Below, in pieces: positions 24,408 through 32,779 of a DNA stretch of 64,000 bases; the first letter of the stretch is position 1; the number at the start of each line of letters is the position of its first letter. Position numbers and translations under genes: made by a program. Origin of the DNA: Leuconostoc inhae (lineage in GTDB: Bacteria; Bacillota; Bacilli; Lactobacillales; Lactobacillaceae). The stretch is from NCBI RefSeq assembly GCF_019656015.1, contig NZ_BPKW01000008.1, positions 40,464 through 104,463 on the forward strand. The letters are read 5' to 3'. The notes under the pieces are model-generated. The model searched no databases and was not told where the DNA came from. It worked only from the letters and a program-made list of their open reading frames with translations.

Positions 24408-24480
24408 TGGACAGCCAGGGGCTCGAACCCTGGACCCACGGATTAAGAGTCCGTTGCTCTACCAACTGAGCTAGCTGTCC
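24408..24480 (-). tRNA. tRNA-Lys (anticodon CUU)
   Basis: Full cloverleaf on the minus strand: acceptor GGACAGC/GCTGTCC, D-arm GCTC-AGTTGGTA-GAGC, anticodon stem ACGGA/TCCGT with loop CTCTTAA (CTT at 24445-24447 on the complementary strand), T-arm CAGGG-TTCGAGC-CCCTG, discriminator A. The CCA end is not encoded. Confidence 0.97.
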
Positions 24481-24669
24481 ATACAATTATTTTTTACAAC
24501 ATATAATATAATACCATGCAGGTTTTCAAATTACAATACTTTTTTGAAAACCTGCCAATTGTGGCACAACGTTACAATATAGTATAGAATGAAGAGAGTT
24601 AAATTGGAAGGAAACGTGACGTTTTCTGGGTAAAATAAACCTGGTAATTGGTCACACACGCTATAGCAT

Positions 24670-25515
24670 ATGTTAGATATATTAAAATCAATTATTATTG
24701 GTATCGTTGAAGGTATCACCGAATTCTTACCAGTATCGTCTACTGGTCACATCATTTTGGCAGAGGCTTTAATGGGGATACCTGGTGGTAGCGTCTGGAC
24801 TAACAGTTTCAAACCAGTCTTTGATTATGCCATTCAGCTTGGTGCAATTTTTGCTGTCATTCAGCTTTACTTTAACCGATTAAACCCATTTTCATCACAA
24901 AAAACGTCAAAAGAACGTTTTCAAACTTGGCGTTTGTGGATAAAAGTAGTTGTGGGTGTTATTCCAGCAATGATATTTGGTTTATTGCTCAATGATTTTA
25001 TGGATGCACACCTACTTAATTTCTGGGTTGTTTCCGCAACTTTAATTATTTATGGTGTTGCCTTTATTTTAATCGAAAATCGTCAAAAAAATATTGCCCC
25101 TAAAATTACAAATGTTAACAAAATAACTTTCAAATTGGCATTATTCATTGGCCTATTCCAAGTTTTGTCGTTGGTTCCTGGTACATCACGCTCAGGGGCT
25201 ACAATTTTGGGTGCGGTTATCCTGGGCGCATCACGATTTGTAGCGGCCGAATTTTCGTTCTTCTTGTCTATCCCAATTATGTTTGGCGTGACAATTTTAA
25301 AAGTTGGGACATTCTTATTACACGGTGGCCGATTTACAGGTATGCAAAGTATTGTGATGCTCGTTGGTTTCGTTGTATCATGGATTGTGGCCTTCTTTGC
25401 TATTAAAGTAATGATGCGTTACATTCAAAATAACGACTTTAAGATTTTTGGTTGGTATCGTATTGCAATTGGTGCGATCTTCTTGCTACTTGGTTTTGCT
25501 GGCTTCGTTAAATAA
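24670..25515 (+). CDS. uppP: undecaprenyl-diphosphatase UppP
   Basis: 281 residues, polytopic membrane protein. Both active-site regions are present: IVEGITEFLPVSSTGHIIL at residues 12-30 and LVPGTSRSGATILGAV around 174. It recycles undecaprenyl pyrophosphate, the lipid carrier for wall synthesis, and gives low-level bacitracin resistance. A TAG lies in frame two codons before the ATG, so the start is fixed, yet no Shine-Dalgarno precedes it. Confidence 0.95.
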   Translation: MLDILKSIIIGIVEGITEFLPVSSTGHIILAEALMGIPGGSVWTNSFKPVFDYAIQLGAIFAVIQLYFNRLNPFSSQKTSKERFQTWRLWIKVVVGVIPAMIFGLLLNDFMDAHLLNFWVVSATLIIYGVAFILIENRQKNIAPKITNVNKITFKLALFIGLFQVLSLVPGTSRSGATILGAVILGASRFVAAEFSFFLSIPIMFGVTILKVGTFLLHGGRFTGMQSIVMLVGFVVSWIVAFFAIKVMMRYIQNNDFKIFGWYRIAIGAIFLLLGFAGFVK

Positions 25516-25588
25516 TATAACGCTGTGCGTTTAAACTTCGGTTTAAACGTTTTTTGTTACCTATAAATAAAAAATGATAATAAAAAGA

Positions 25589-25617
25589 TTGACATTAGAA
25601 AATGAGCGTTATATAAT
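25589..25617 (+). promoter_or_regulatory. consensus promoter of the T-box operon
   Basis: TTGACA (25589-25594), 17 bases, TATAAT (25612-25617). This is a perfect sigma-A consensus, as expected when control is exerted by termination downstream. Confidence 0.93.
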
Positions 25618-25623
25618 ATTTCC

Positions 25624-25913
25624 AACGTATAACATTGAAAAGATAAGTACCTATTGACATGATTGAATAGAGAGCTAACGCTTGGTGAAAGTTAGTATGA
25701 TGCCAATTGGGAAAATGGTCTTGGAGTTAAAAATGATGTGAGCTTTACTGGTGAAGTAAACGTCATTCGGGTACACCCGTTACAGTGTCAGAGTATCGAA
25801 AGCAATTTTTTCCGTACTTGGTAAGTGTGTATAAGTAATTATATGCAAAAAACGGGTGGTAACACGATCATGTCGTCCCGCAGCTTGAGTCATTTCAAGC
25901 TGCGGGATTTTTT
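25624..25913 (+). promoter_or_regulatory. T-box riboswitch leader, specifier probably Met (ATG)
   Basis: Stem I begins with AGAGAG-CTAAC...GGTGAAAG-TTAG near 25668. The candidate specifier is ATG in the context AAAATGATG near 25733. The T-box AACGGGTGGTAACACG is at 25851-25866; its TGGT pairs with an A-discriminator tRNA end. The alternative terminator CCCGCAGCTTGA/TCAAGCTGCGGG with T-run is at 25877-25913. Uncharged tRNA should favour readthrough into the UroD-like and ABC transporter genes. The T-box identity is certain. The specifier was read by eye and is less so. Confidence 0.9.
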
Positions 25914-25941
25914 GTTCTGAAAATGTGAGGAGACAAATAAA

Positions 25942-26013
25942 ATGTCCTATTTAATGATTAAAAGAAGATCAATTTACTTAAAAGGTTTAGGAATAGCCAA
26001 CACTCGAATGTGA
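25942..26013 (+). CDS. 23-aa small ORF with strong ribosome site
   Basis: GAGGAG lies 8 bases before the ATG. The product begins MSYLMIKRRSIY and ends GIANTRM; it is basic. It lies between the T-box terminator and the first UroD-like gene. It may be a translated leader, a remnant of a lost first gene, or nothing. Confidence 0.35.
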   Translation: MSYLMIKRRSIYLKGLGIANTRM

Positions 26014-26069
26014 CTCTTAAAAATGAATTTGTTATGTTTCTAATTTATTTATCTTTTTAAGGAGAATAC

Positions 26070-27089
26070 ATGAGTGATATAAAAAATATAGTTATAAATC
26101 ATAGCAATCAACAGGTACCGGTTGGGTTTTGGTACCATTTCTCAGCAGCTTCTGGGGTTGATCTCGATGCCTTTAAGGATCCTGAGATTATTGATCGCAC
26201 GGTAAGTGGCACGCAAAAACTTGTTGATAGTTTAGCACCAGATTTTGTTAAATTAATGAGTGACGGCCTATTTAATTACCAATTTAATTATCAAAAAAAC
26301 AGTGAGCATCGCACAATTTATGATGCTTTAGCGCCAATAACAGATGATCATCCGTGGCTAAAACAAACGGCAACGTTGATTGCCAAACAACGCGCAGTAA
26401 TAGGCAAGCGAAAGTGTTTCTATAATATTTTTTCACCAACAACGCTACTTAAATGGGCGTTGGTGAAACAAGAAAATGGTCAGCATGACAAAGCAAATGC
26501 TGATAAAACATTAGCAACTGAAATTTTAAAGAACCCTGATGCGATCAAACAAGCTTTGCAAGTCATGACACAGGATGTCATTAAACAAGTCCAAACAGCC
26601 ATTCGGGCTGGTGCCGATGGCATTTACTATAGTACCCAAGTTATCCAAGATCAGCGGCTTGATCAAGATGATTTTGAAAAGTTCGTTGCCGATACTGATC
26701 ATCAGGTGTTGCAAGCAGCTAATAAGTTATCGGATGTCAATATTTTACATATTTGTGGTAACGGTGGCGCTAGAAACAACGTACATTGGTTCCAAACTTA
26801 TGAAGCAGCAATTATCAATTGGGCAACGGATATTGAATCAGTATCGCTGCGTGAAGGTAAACGTATTTTTCCGAACAAAACAGTTTTAGGTGGCTTTGGT
26901 AACACAAAGTATGATTTATTGTATCAAGGAACAAAAGCAGACATACAGCAATATGTTCATACACTGATTCAAGAAACAGGTCGTGATCATTTAATCATTG
27001 GGGCAAATTGTACAGTGCCACGTGACATCGATCTGAACCGTCTACGTTGGGTGTCAGAAGCAGCACAGCAGAAGAAAGTAAAGGCATAA
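26070..27089 (+). CDS. UroD-like family protein, copy 1
   Basis: 339 residues with the uroporphyrinogen-decarboxylase/core-MetE barrel: PVGFWYHFS, LAPDFVKLMSDG, YNIFSPTTLLKWALV, GADGIYYSTQ, VNILHICGNGG, VLGGFGNT and IIGANCTVPRDI. No haem-pathway genes are nearby, and T-box control argues against haem synthesis. A methyl-transfer role in methionine metabolism is more plausible but inferred. AAGGAG precedes the ATG. The gene is followed by a paralogue 6 bases later. Confidence 0.8.
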   Translation: MSDIKNIVINHSNQQVPVGFWYHFSAASGVDLDAFKDPEIIDRTVSGTQKLVDSLAPDFVKLMSDGLFNYQFNYQKNSEHRTIYDALAPITDDHPWLKQTATLIAKQRAVIGKRKCFYNIFSPTTLLKWALVKQENGQHDKANADKTLATEILKNPDAIKQALQVMTQDVIKQVQTAIRAGADGIYYSTQVIQDQRLDQDDFEKFVADTDHQVLQAANKLSDVNILHICGNGGARNNVHWFQTYEAAIINWATDIESVSLREGKRIFPNKTVLGGFGNTKYDLLYQGTKADIQQYVHTLIQETGRDHLIIGANCTVPRDIDLNRLRWVSEAAQQKKVKA

Positions 27090-27095
27090 TTACAT

Positions 27096-28100
27096 ATGAG
27101 TAATCAACAAGCTATATTAACAGAGACAAAAAAAGTCATACCAGTCAGTTTTTGGCGCCATTTTGCCGACGATGAGACCGTTGATGCACTAAAGCATCCA
27201 GAAGAAAATCAGATTAATATTGAAGGGCACAAGGCATACATTGAAGCGGTACAACCAGATTTTGTTAAATTAATGAGTGATGGTTATTTTAATTTACCCT
27301 TGGATGGTGTGGATAACCCAAAAAATATTGACGATTTGAAAAAGATTCAGGTGATTGCCGATGATGATGATTGGTTATTACGACAAGTCGATTTGGTCAA
27401 AGCGCAGCGCCAGGTGATCGGTAATCGACAAGCATTTTATAACATTTTTTCGCCGGTGACACTTTTGAAATGGGCTTTGTTTGATAGTAGTCAAGAATTA
27501 CCAAAACAAGGAGATGAACGCTTAACACAATTTTTTATTGATTACCCTGATGATATAACACATATATTAGAGGTTATTGCACAAGGTGTCATCAAGCAAA
27601 TTAAGGCTGTTGTAAACGAAGGCGGTGCAGATGGTGTCTACTATAGTACACAAGAGCTTCAAAGTGATCATTATAACCACGATCTTTTTGATCACATACA
27701 AAAAAAGATCGACTTATCAATCATTGCAGTCATTAACGAAGTGAGTGATGTTAATATTTTACATATTTGTGGCTACAGTGAGACAAAAAATCATTTGTCA
27801 TGGTTTACTGATTATGATTTACCCATTGTCAATTGGGCAGTTAAAATTGAAGATGTTTCTTTGCGCGAAGGGCAAGATATTTTTAAGGATAAAATCGTTT
27901 TGGGTGGTTTTGGTAATAATACACAAGATATTTTGTACCAAGGCAGTCGAGAAGAAATTGAAGCAGAGGTTACGAATGTCCTAGCAGATGTTGACACAAG
28001 TCGTGTCATTATTGGTGCGGATTGCACCGTACCGCGTGATATTTCAATCGATCACTTGAAATGGGCAATTGACGCTGTACATCAAGTTGCTATTGTGTAA
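27096..28100 (+). CDS. UroD-like family protein, copy 2
   Basis: 334 residues, a clear paralogue of copy 1 throughout (PVSFWRHFAD, DFVKLMSDGYFNL, YNIFSPVTLLKWALF, GADGVYYSTQ, VNILHICGYSE, VSLREGQDIF, VLGGFGN, IIGADCTVPRDI). The conserved His-Ile-Cys-Gly segment could bind metal together with Cys of the closing CTVPRD motif, as in zinc methyltransferases of the UroD/MetE superfamily. That reading is mine. Translation probably benefits from coupling, as the ribosome site is weak. Confidence 0.8.
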   Translation: MSNQQAILTETKKVIPVSFWRHFADDETVDALKHPEENQINIEGHKAYIEAVQPDFVKLMSDGYFNLPLDGVDNPKNIDDLKKIQVIADDDDWLLRQVDLVKAQRQVIGNRQAFYNIFSPVTLLKWALFDSSQELPKQGDERLTQFFIDYPDDITHILEVIAQGVIKQIKAVVNEGGADGVYYSTQELQSDHYNHDLFDHIQKKIDLSIIAVINEVSDVNILHICGYSETKNHLSWFTDYDLPIVNWAVKIEDVSLREGQDIFKDKIVLGGFGNNTQDILYQGSREEIEAEVTNVLADVDTSRVIIGADCTVPRDISIDHLKWAIDAVHQVAIV

Positions 28101-28113
28101 TGAGGAGAAGAGA

Positions 28114-28974
28114 ATGGTTAAGAAAAAAGGATTGATTATTGGTGCCGCTGTGGTGGTCGTTGTTGTCGGAGCAGGTGCAGTCGTTCGTCATTTGAATGCA
28201 GATAGTACAAAATCGGCACAAAAGGTGCGAACAATTAATGTGGCGCATACACAGAATTATGTGCCCTATGACTACGCAGAAAATGGCGTATCTAAAGGCT
28301 ATGAAGTTGATGTGTTAAAAGCAGTAGATAAACTGTTGCCAGATTATAAGTTTAAGTATCATCCAACGTCAGATGAAGATTTATTAGTGGGATTGGATTC
28401 TGGTAAGTATGATGTCGGCGTTAAAGGTGCTTGGTGGACAAAAGAGCGCGCACAAAAGTATATTTTACCAAAACAAGCAGTTGGCGCTTCTATTATAGGA
28501 ATTACCTATAGGAAAGATGATAATTATAAAACATTTGCTGATTTTGCTAAAAAGTCAGGTAAATTGGTGCCGATTTCACCGCAAAATGGGCAATATACGG
28601 TCGTACAGGATTGGAATAAGGCACATCCAAACGAAAAAATTAATCTTAAGGCAGCCGATCAATTTACTGTCGGGGATGCTTATAATTGGGTGCTAGAAGG
28701 TCGGTATGACGCTTACTTTGATGTCAAGGTGAATTACCAAAATTCTGTTGCGGCTGCTAATGGTGCTTACCATAAGTCAGCTGATAAATTAGCTTACGCG
28801 CCTTATAAGGGAATTAAGACCTATCCAATTATTAGTCGTTCAAATAAGGATAATTCACGTTTTGCTAAAGAATATGACCAGGCGATTAAAAAACTACAAA
28901 AGAATGGCACATTGACTAAATTATCACAAAAATACTTTAAAGAAAATGTTTGGGACTTTGTTGGTGATAAATAA
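28114..28974 (+). CDS. amino-acid ABC transporter substrate-binding protein (PAAT family)
   Basis: 286 residues. It starts with a Lys-rich end and a long hydrophobic helix, but no lipobox Cys, so it is probably held by an uncleaved N-terminal anchor or released. The family-3 solute-binding fold is shown by INVAHTQNYVPYDYAENGVSKGYEVDVLKAV, GKYDVGVKGAWWTKERA and VLEGRYDAYFDVKVNY. The T-box leader suggests the ligand is methionine or a relative. Start chosen from GAGGAG before the ATG at 28114. Confidence 0.88.
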   Translation: MVKKKGLIIGAAVVVVVVGAGAVVRHLNADSTKSAQKVRTINVAHTQNYVPYDYAENGVSKGYEVDVLKAVDKLLPDYKFKYHPTSDEDLLVGLDSGKYDVGVKGAWWTKERAQKYILPKQAVGASIIGITYRKDDNYKTFADFAKKSGKLVPISPQNGQYTVVQDWNKAHPNEKINLKAADQFTVGDAYNWVLEGRYDAYFDVKVNYQNSVAAANGAYHKSADKLAYAPYKGIKTYPIISRSNKDNSRFAKEYDQAIKKLQKNGTLTKLSQKYFKENVWDFVGDK

Positions 28975-28998
28975 CATCAACAAAATGAAGGAGTGAAT

Positions 28999-29721
28999 AT
29001 GCCGCCATTTAGTTTTAAATTTTTAGTATCTGTTTTTGGTGAAGTCTTACCTTATTTGCCAGTTACTTTGCTTATTATTGTCACATCAACTATTTTCAGT
29101 ACCTTATTAGGTGTACTTATTGCCCGTGGTCAATTAAGTCAATCATCAGTATGGCGTGGCATATCTCAAAGTTATGTGTTTGTATTACGTTCTACACCGC
29201 CGATTGTATTACTATTCTTAATTTTTTATGGGTTGCCAAAGTTATTATTATTAACGCTAAATATCAATATCAATGATTGGCAAAAGTCGATTTTTGTCGT
29301 GATTGCCTTATCATTATTGTTTGCATCTAATTTAGCTGAAGTATTTAAATCAGCTTATTTATCTGTTGACGGTGGACAGCGTGAGGCAGCATTGATGGTT
29401 GGTTTATCAGAATGGCAAGCTTTTTATCGCGTGACATTACCACAAACAGTTGTTGTTGCTTTGCCAAATTTTGCCAATACGATTGCTGCATTAATTAAAG
29501 ATGCCGCGTTAGCATACGTGATTGGATTAGTTGATATGATGGGTGCAGGAGATAATTTAATTTCTCGCAACTTTGGGCATCATTCATTAGAAACATATCT
29601 TGCACTGGCAATGATCTATTGGATTATATTTATCGTCGTTGAACAAAGTACAAAATACTTAGAGAAGCACCTAAGTCAGAGTCAAGTGATTGCATCAAAG
29701 CGAGTGGAGGTTACAGCATGA
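28999..29721 (+). CDS. amino-acid ABC transporter permease 1 (HisM/GlnP type)
   Basis: 240 residues with about five membrane helices and the EAA loop GGQREAALMVGLSEWQAFYRVTLPQ that docks the ATPase. FVLRSTPPIVLLFLIFYGLP is typical of polar amino-acid permeases. AAGGAG is spaced for the ATG at 28999, not for the GTG at 28993. Confidence 0.92.
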   Translation: MPPFSFKFLVSVFGEVLPYLPVTLLIIVTSTIFSTLLGVLIARGQLSQSSVWRGISQSYVFVLRSTPPIVLLFLIFYGLPKLLLLTLNININDWQKSIFVVIALSLLFASNLAEVFKSAYLSVDGGQREAALMVGLSEWQAFYRVTLPQTVVVALPNFANTIAALIKDAALAYVIGLVDMMGAGDNLISRNFGHHSLETYLALAMIYWIIFIVVEQSTKYLEKHLSQSQVIASKRVEVTA

Positions 29722-30437
29722 ATATACCATTTTTAATTCATACTTTTTGGTTAGCAATCAAAGCTATCCCCATGACGCTCTTAATTACTGGTGTATCGGT
29801 ATTGATTGGCTTACCATTTGGATTTTTACTCGCGTGGATTAAAATCAAGAAAATTAAGATATTATATCCATTAACGATTATCTACACATCACTCATGCGT
29901 GCCACGCCGATGGTGTTGTTGATTTTAGTATTCTATAGTACATTACCTAGTTTACTGAATGTTATTTTAAATCGGCAATTACATTTGGGAATTAAAATAT
30001 TTGATGTTAATCCAGCCATTTATGCCATTGTTGTATTTGCGTTAATTGCTGTGGCTAATTTGTCAGAGGTATTTCGGTCTGCTATTTTAACAGTTGATCC
30101 GGGACAACAAGAAGCAGCTATGATGGTCGGCCTATCACCATTACAAACCTACTACCGCATTATTGTGCCACAGGCACTTGTGTCAGCTATTCCTAACATT
30201 GGTAATTTGACTTTAAACATTTTAAAAGGGACATCACTTGCTTTCATGATGACTGTTCAGGAAGTTACTGCAGTGGCGAAAACAGCTGCAGCGTATACGT
30301 ATGATTACACTGAAGCCTATATTGACATCTTTATTGTTTACTTCATTTTAGGAGCCATACTCCAATTAGGATTTAAATTTTTGGAACGTTATTTAAGTCG
30401 ACATAAAATCCGCGGCACAGTTAGACAAGGAGCATAG
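29718..30437 (+). CDS. amino-acid ABC transporter permease 2 (HisQ/GlnP type)
   Basis: 239 residues, same topology, EAA loop DPGQQEAAMMVGLSPLQTYYRIIVPQ. The ATG overlaps the stop of permease 1 (ATGA). The two permeases form the membrane heterodimer. Confidence 0.92.
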   Translation: MNIPFLIHTFWLAIKAIPMTLLITGVSVLIGLPFGFLLAWIKIKKIKILYPLTIIYTSLMRATPMVLLILVFYSTLPSLLNVILNRQLHLGIKIFDVNPAIYAIVVFALIAVANLSEVFRSAILTVDPGQQEAAMMVGLSPLQTYYRIIVPQALVSAIPNIGNLTLNILKGTSLAFMMTVQEVTAVAKTAAAYTYDYTEAYIDIFIVYFILGAILQLGFKFLERYLSRHKIRGTVRQGA

Positions 30438-30438
30438 C

Positions 30439-31224
30439 ATGTTAAAAGTTAAAAATTTTAGAAAAAAATATCAACAACATGAGGTGTTAAAAGGCATTGA
30501 TATTAAGGTTGATAAAGGGGATGTTGTGGCGTTACTAGGACCATCAGGATCTGGTAAAACAACTTTTTTACGGGGTCTTGCTTTCTTAACACCAGGTGAC
30601 TCGGGGCATATTGAATTTGATGATCAAAAAATTGATATTCAAACAGCGACTTCAGAAGAAATTAAACAACTACGTCAAAAAATGGGTTTTGTTTTTCAAA
30701 ACTTTAATTTGTTTGCCAACAAAACAGCTCTCGAAAATGTTGAAGAAGGCTTAGTTATTGGACGTCATATACCTAAAGTGCAAGCAAAACAAACAGCGCT
30801 GGAAGCCTTGAAGAAGGTTGGGTTATTAGACTTTCAAAATCACTACCCGAGTCAGTTATCTGGTGGCCAAGCACAACGTGTTGGTATAGCCCGAGCAGCA
30901 GCGTTGAACCCTGAAATTATTTTATTAGATGAACCAACAAGTGCACTAGATCCAGAACTTGTAGCAGATGTTTTACAAGTCATTAAGCAATTGGCTGATG
31001 AGGGTAAAACAATGATTGTCGTGACGCACGAAATGGCCTTTGCTAAAGATGTCGCCGATAAAGTGATATTTATGGACAAGGGATTAATTGTTGAACAAAA
31101 TAATCCGATTGAATTCTTTGACCATCCTAAGTCACCACGACTAAAGGAGTTTTTGAGCCGTATTAGTGCAGCTACAATAGCACATAATGGTTTTGAATAT
31201 GAAAAAGCGATGATCATTGAATAA
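30439..31224 (+). CDS. amino-acid ABC transporter ATP-binding protein (GlnQ type)
   Basis: 261 residues: Walker A LLGPSGSGKTT, Q-loop GFVFQNFNLF, signature LSGGQAQRVGIARA, Walker B IILLDEPTSALDPE and H-loop VTHEMAFA. It energises the importer encoded just upstream. ACAAGGAG precedes the ATG. Last gene of the T-box operon. Confidence 0.95.
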   Translation: MLKVKNFRKKYQQHEVLKGIDIKVDKGDVVALLGPSGSGKTTFLRGLAFLTPGDSGHIEFDDQKIDIQTATSEEIKQLRQKMGFVFQNFNLFANKTALENVEEGLVIGRHIPKVQAKQTALEALKKVGLLDFQNHYPSQLSGGQAQRVGIARAAALNPEIILLDEPTSALDPELVADVLQVIKQLADEGKTMIVVTHEMAFAKDVADKVIFMDKGLIVEQNNPIEFFDHPKSPRLKEFLSRISAATIAHNGFEYEKAMIIE

Positions 31225-31252
31225 CATGTTATCGCCATTTAACCATGAATAT

Positions 31253-31301
31253 AAAAATATCGTATCGTTTAGACTATTAATCTAAACGATACGATATTTT
31301 T
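31253..31301. terminator. bidirectional intrinsic terminator
   Basis: Perfect 21-base arms (31253-31273, 31281-31301) with A5/T5 ends, between convergent operons. Confidence 0.93.
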
Positions 31302-31321
31302 GTCTAATGGCATGATACGTG

Positions 31322-31972
31322 TTATTTTTCTGGTAACGAAAAATTGAAATCGGTTGGTGTTAGTAAACCAATATCTTTGACAATCACATTACCTGATAAA
31401 TAACCACCAACACGTTGCGTTAAGCCAATTTTATTATAGCCAAATGTGACAGTTGTATGTGCTTTTAAGGCGGCCCCACGAACTTCGCCAGTTGTTGCAT
31501 CAATACCAGTTGGCGTATCAATAGCAATGACTGTTTTCTCGATGTGATTGGCAGCTTTAATCATTTTTTGCAGGCCTTCAGGTAGTAAATTATTCAATCC
31601 TGTTCCAAAAATAGCATCAATGATGAGGGTAGCTTCGTTGAAGTCACTTTTTTCAGCGCGAACAAGACCATATTTTTCAATGATAGCCAGTTGACGTTGA
31701 ACACTTTCTTTGGCACGAGAGACATTACCCACAAATTGCAGAGAAACATTGAAGCCTTGTGCATATAAAAGTCTTGTGATGGCAACGCCATCTGCGCCAT
31801 TATTGCCAAGTCCAGCCAACACCAAAATATGATCTAAATTAAAATGTCCCGCACCAATGACGTCAAGTACTGACAAAGCTGCTCGTTCAATGAGTACATC
31901 TTGCGGCATACCAATCGTTTCTACAGTATAAGTATCAATTTGTTGCATTTCAGAAGCAGTTACAAGTTGCAT
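31322..31972 (-). CDS. nnrE: NAD(P)H-hydrate epimerase (YjeF_N)
   Basis: 216 residues: LVTASEMQQIDTYTVETIGMPQDVLIERAA, LAGLGNNGADGVAITRLL, IIDAIFGTGL and VIAIDTPTGIDATTGEV are the hallmark segments. It epimerises damaged NAD(P)HX so the dehydratase can repair it. Only the epimerase domain is present; the ADP-dependent dehydratase domain of fused YjeF proteins is not encoded here. A GTG three codons upstream is possible; I prefer the ATG. Confidence 0.92.
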   Translation of the reverse strand: MQLVTASEMQQIDTYTVETIGMPQDVLIERAALSVLDVIGAGHFNLDHILVLAGLGNNGADGVAITRLLYAQGFNVSLQFVGNVSRAKESVQRQLAIIEKYGLVRAEKSDFNEATLIIDAIFGTGLNNLLPEGLQKMIKAANHIEKTVIAIDTPTGIDATTGEVRGAALKAHTTVTFGYNKIGLTQRVGGYLSGNVIVKDIGLLTPTDFNFSLPEK

Positions 31973-32107
31973 TATAGTCACTTTTCTTTCTCAATCTTAT
32001 TTTTATTATACAGGATAATGATGTATAAGTGGACGTGTTTTATGAGATTTCTTAATGTTCGGGTCTAAATTTGATACAATATAAAATAAATGTTTTGCGA
32101 GGGTAAT

Positions 32108-32731
32108 ATGAAGCACTTAGATTATAGTCAACAAGAGGCTTGGCGTGAAGCAGACGATACGGTATGGCAGTCCCCTATTGCCATTAATAGCAAACAGACA
32201 CAAACTGTTATGGCTTCCGATTTGGCACTCACTTTTAATGGGCGAACACAATATGATGATCGTATTGTAGGCGAGCAATTTTTAGTTTCTGGTGAATTAA
32301 TTATTGCCAGAGAAAAGTGGTCATTAGAACGCTTTCATTTTCATGATGGTGCCGAACATACTGTTGACGGCATACGTCATGATGTTGAAATTCATTTTGT
32401 CTACCGACGTGAAAATCGCATTTTGGTTTTGGCTGTGTTTGGCGACGTATCAAACCAACCCATTGACACGCATATTAAAGATGTATTTGCAGATACAATA
32501 GATGCCAAAATATTGGCTAATTGGTTACCTAAAAGTCATTCATATTATAGTTATGTAGGTTCTTTGACAACACCGCCCCTCGGTGAAGGTGTCACATGGG
32601 TGATACTAACGGAAACAATTTCGGTAGGTGTAGATGATTTAGCAATCATACATGAACATTATCCAGATAACTATCGTAAGGTGCAAGATATTGCTGGTCG
32701 TGATGTGTTATCAGTTCGTGTCACAAAATGA
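32108..32731 (+). CDS. alpha-type carbonic anhydrase, cytoplasmic
   Basis: 207 residues. WQSPIAINS at the start, zinc ligands in ERFHFHDGAEHTVDGIRHDVEIHFVY (two His of HFH plus a later His) and the SLTTPPLGEGVTWVI segment define the alpha class. It interconverts CO2 and bicarbonate. Unlike most bacterial alpha enzymes it has no signal peptide, so it should work in the cytoplasm. GAGGG precedes the ATG at 32108. Confidence 0.92.
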   Translation: MKHLDYSQQEAWREADDTVWQSPIAINSKQTQTVMASDLALTFNGRTQYDDRIVGEQFLVSGELIIAREKWSLERFHFHDGAEHTVDGIRHDVEIHFVYRRENRILVLAVFGDVSNQPIDTHIKDVFADTIDAKILANWLPKSHSYYSYVGSLTTPPLGEGVTWVILTETISVGVDDLAIIHEHYPDNYRKVQDIAGRDVLSVRVTK

Positions 32732-32779
32732 TTCATTTTTTTGTTGTGAAACACTGCTATATCAGGTAAACTAAACATT

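Noticed and set aside
26070..28100. Haem biosynthesis (HemE) assignment for the two UroD-like genes
   Set aside because: Tandem copies under a T-box with an amino-acid importer and no haem-pathway neighbours; HemE would not be expected here.
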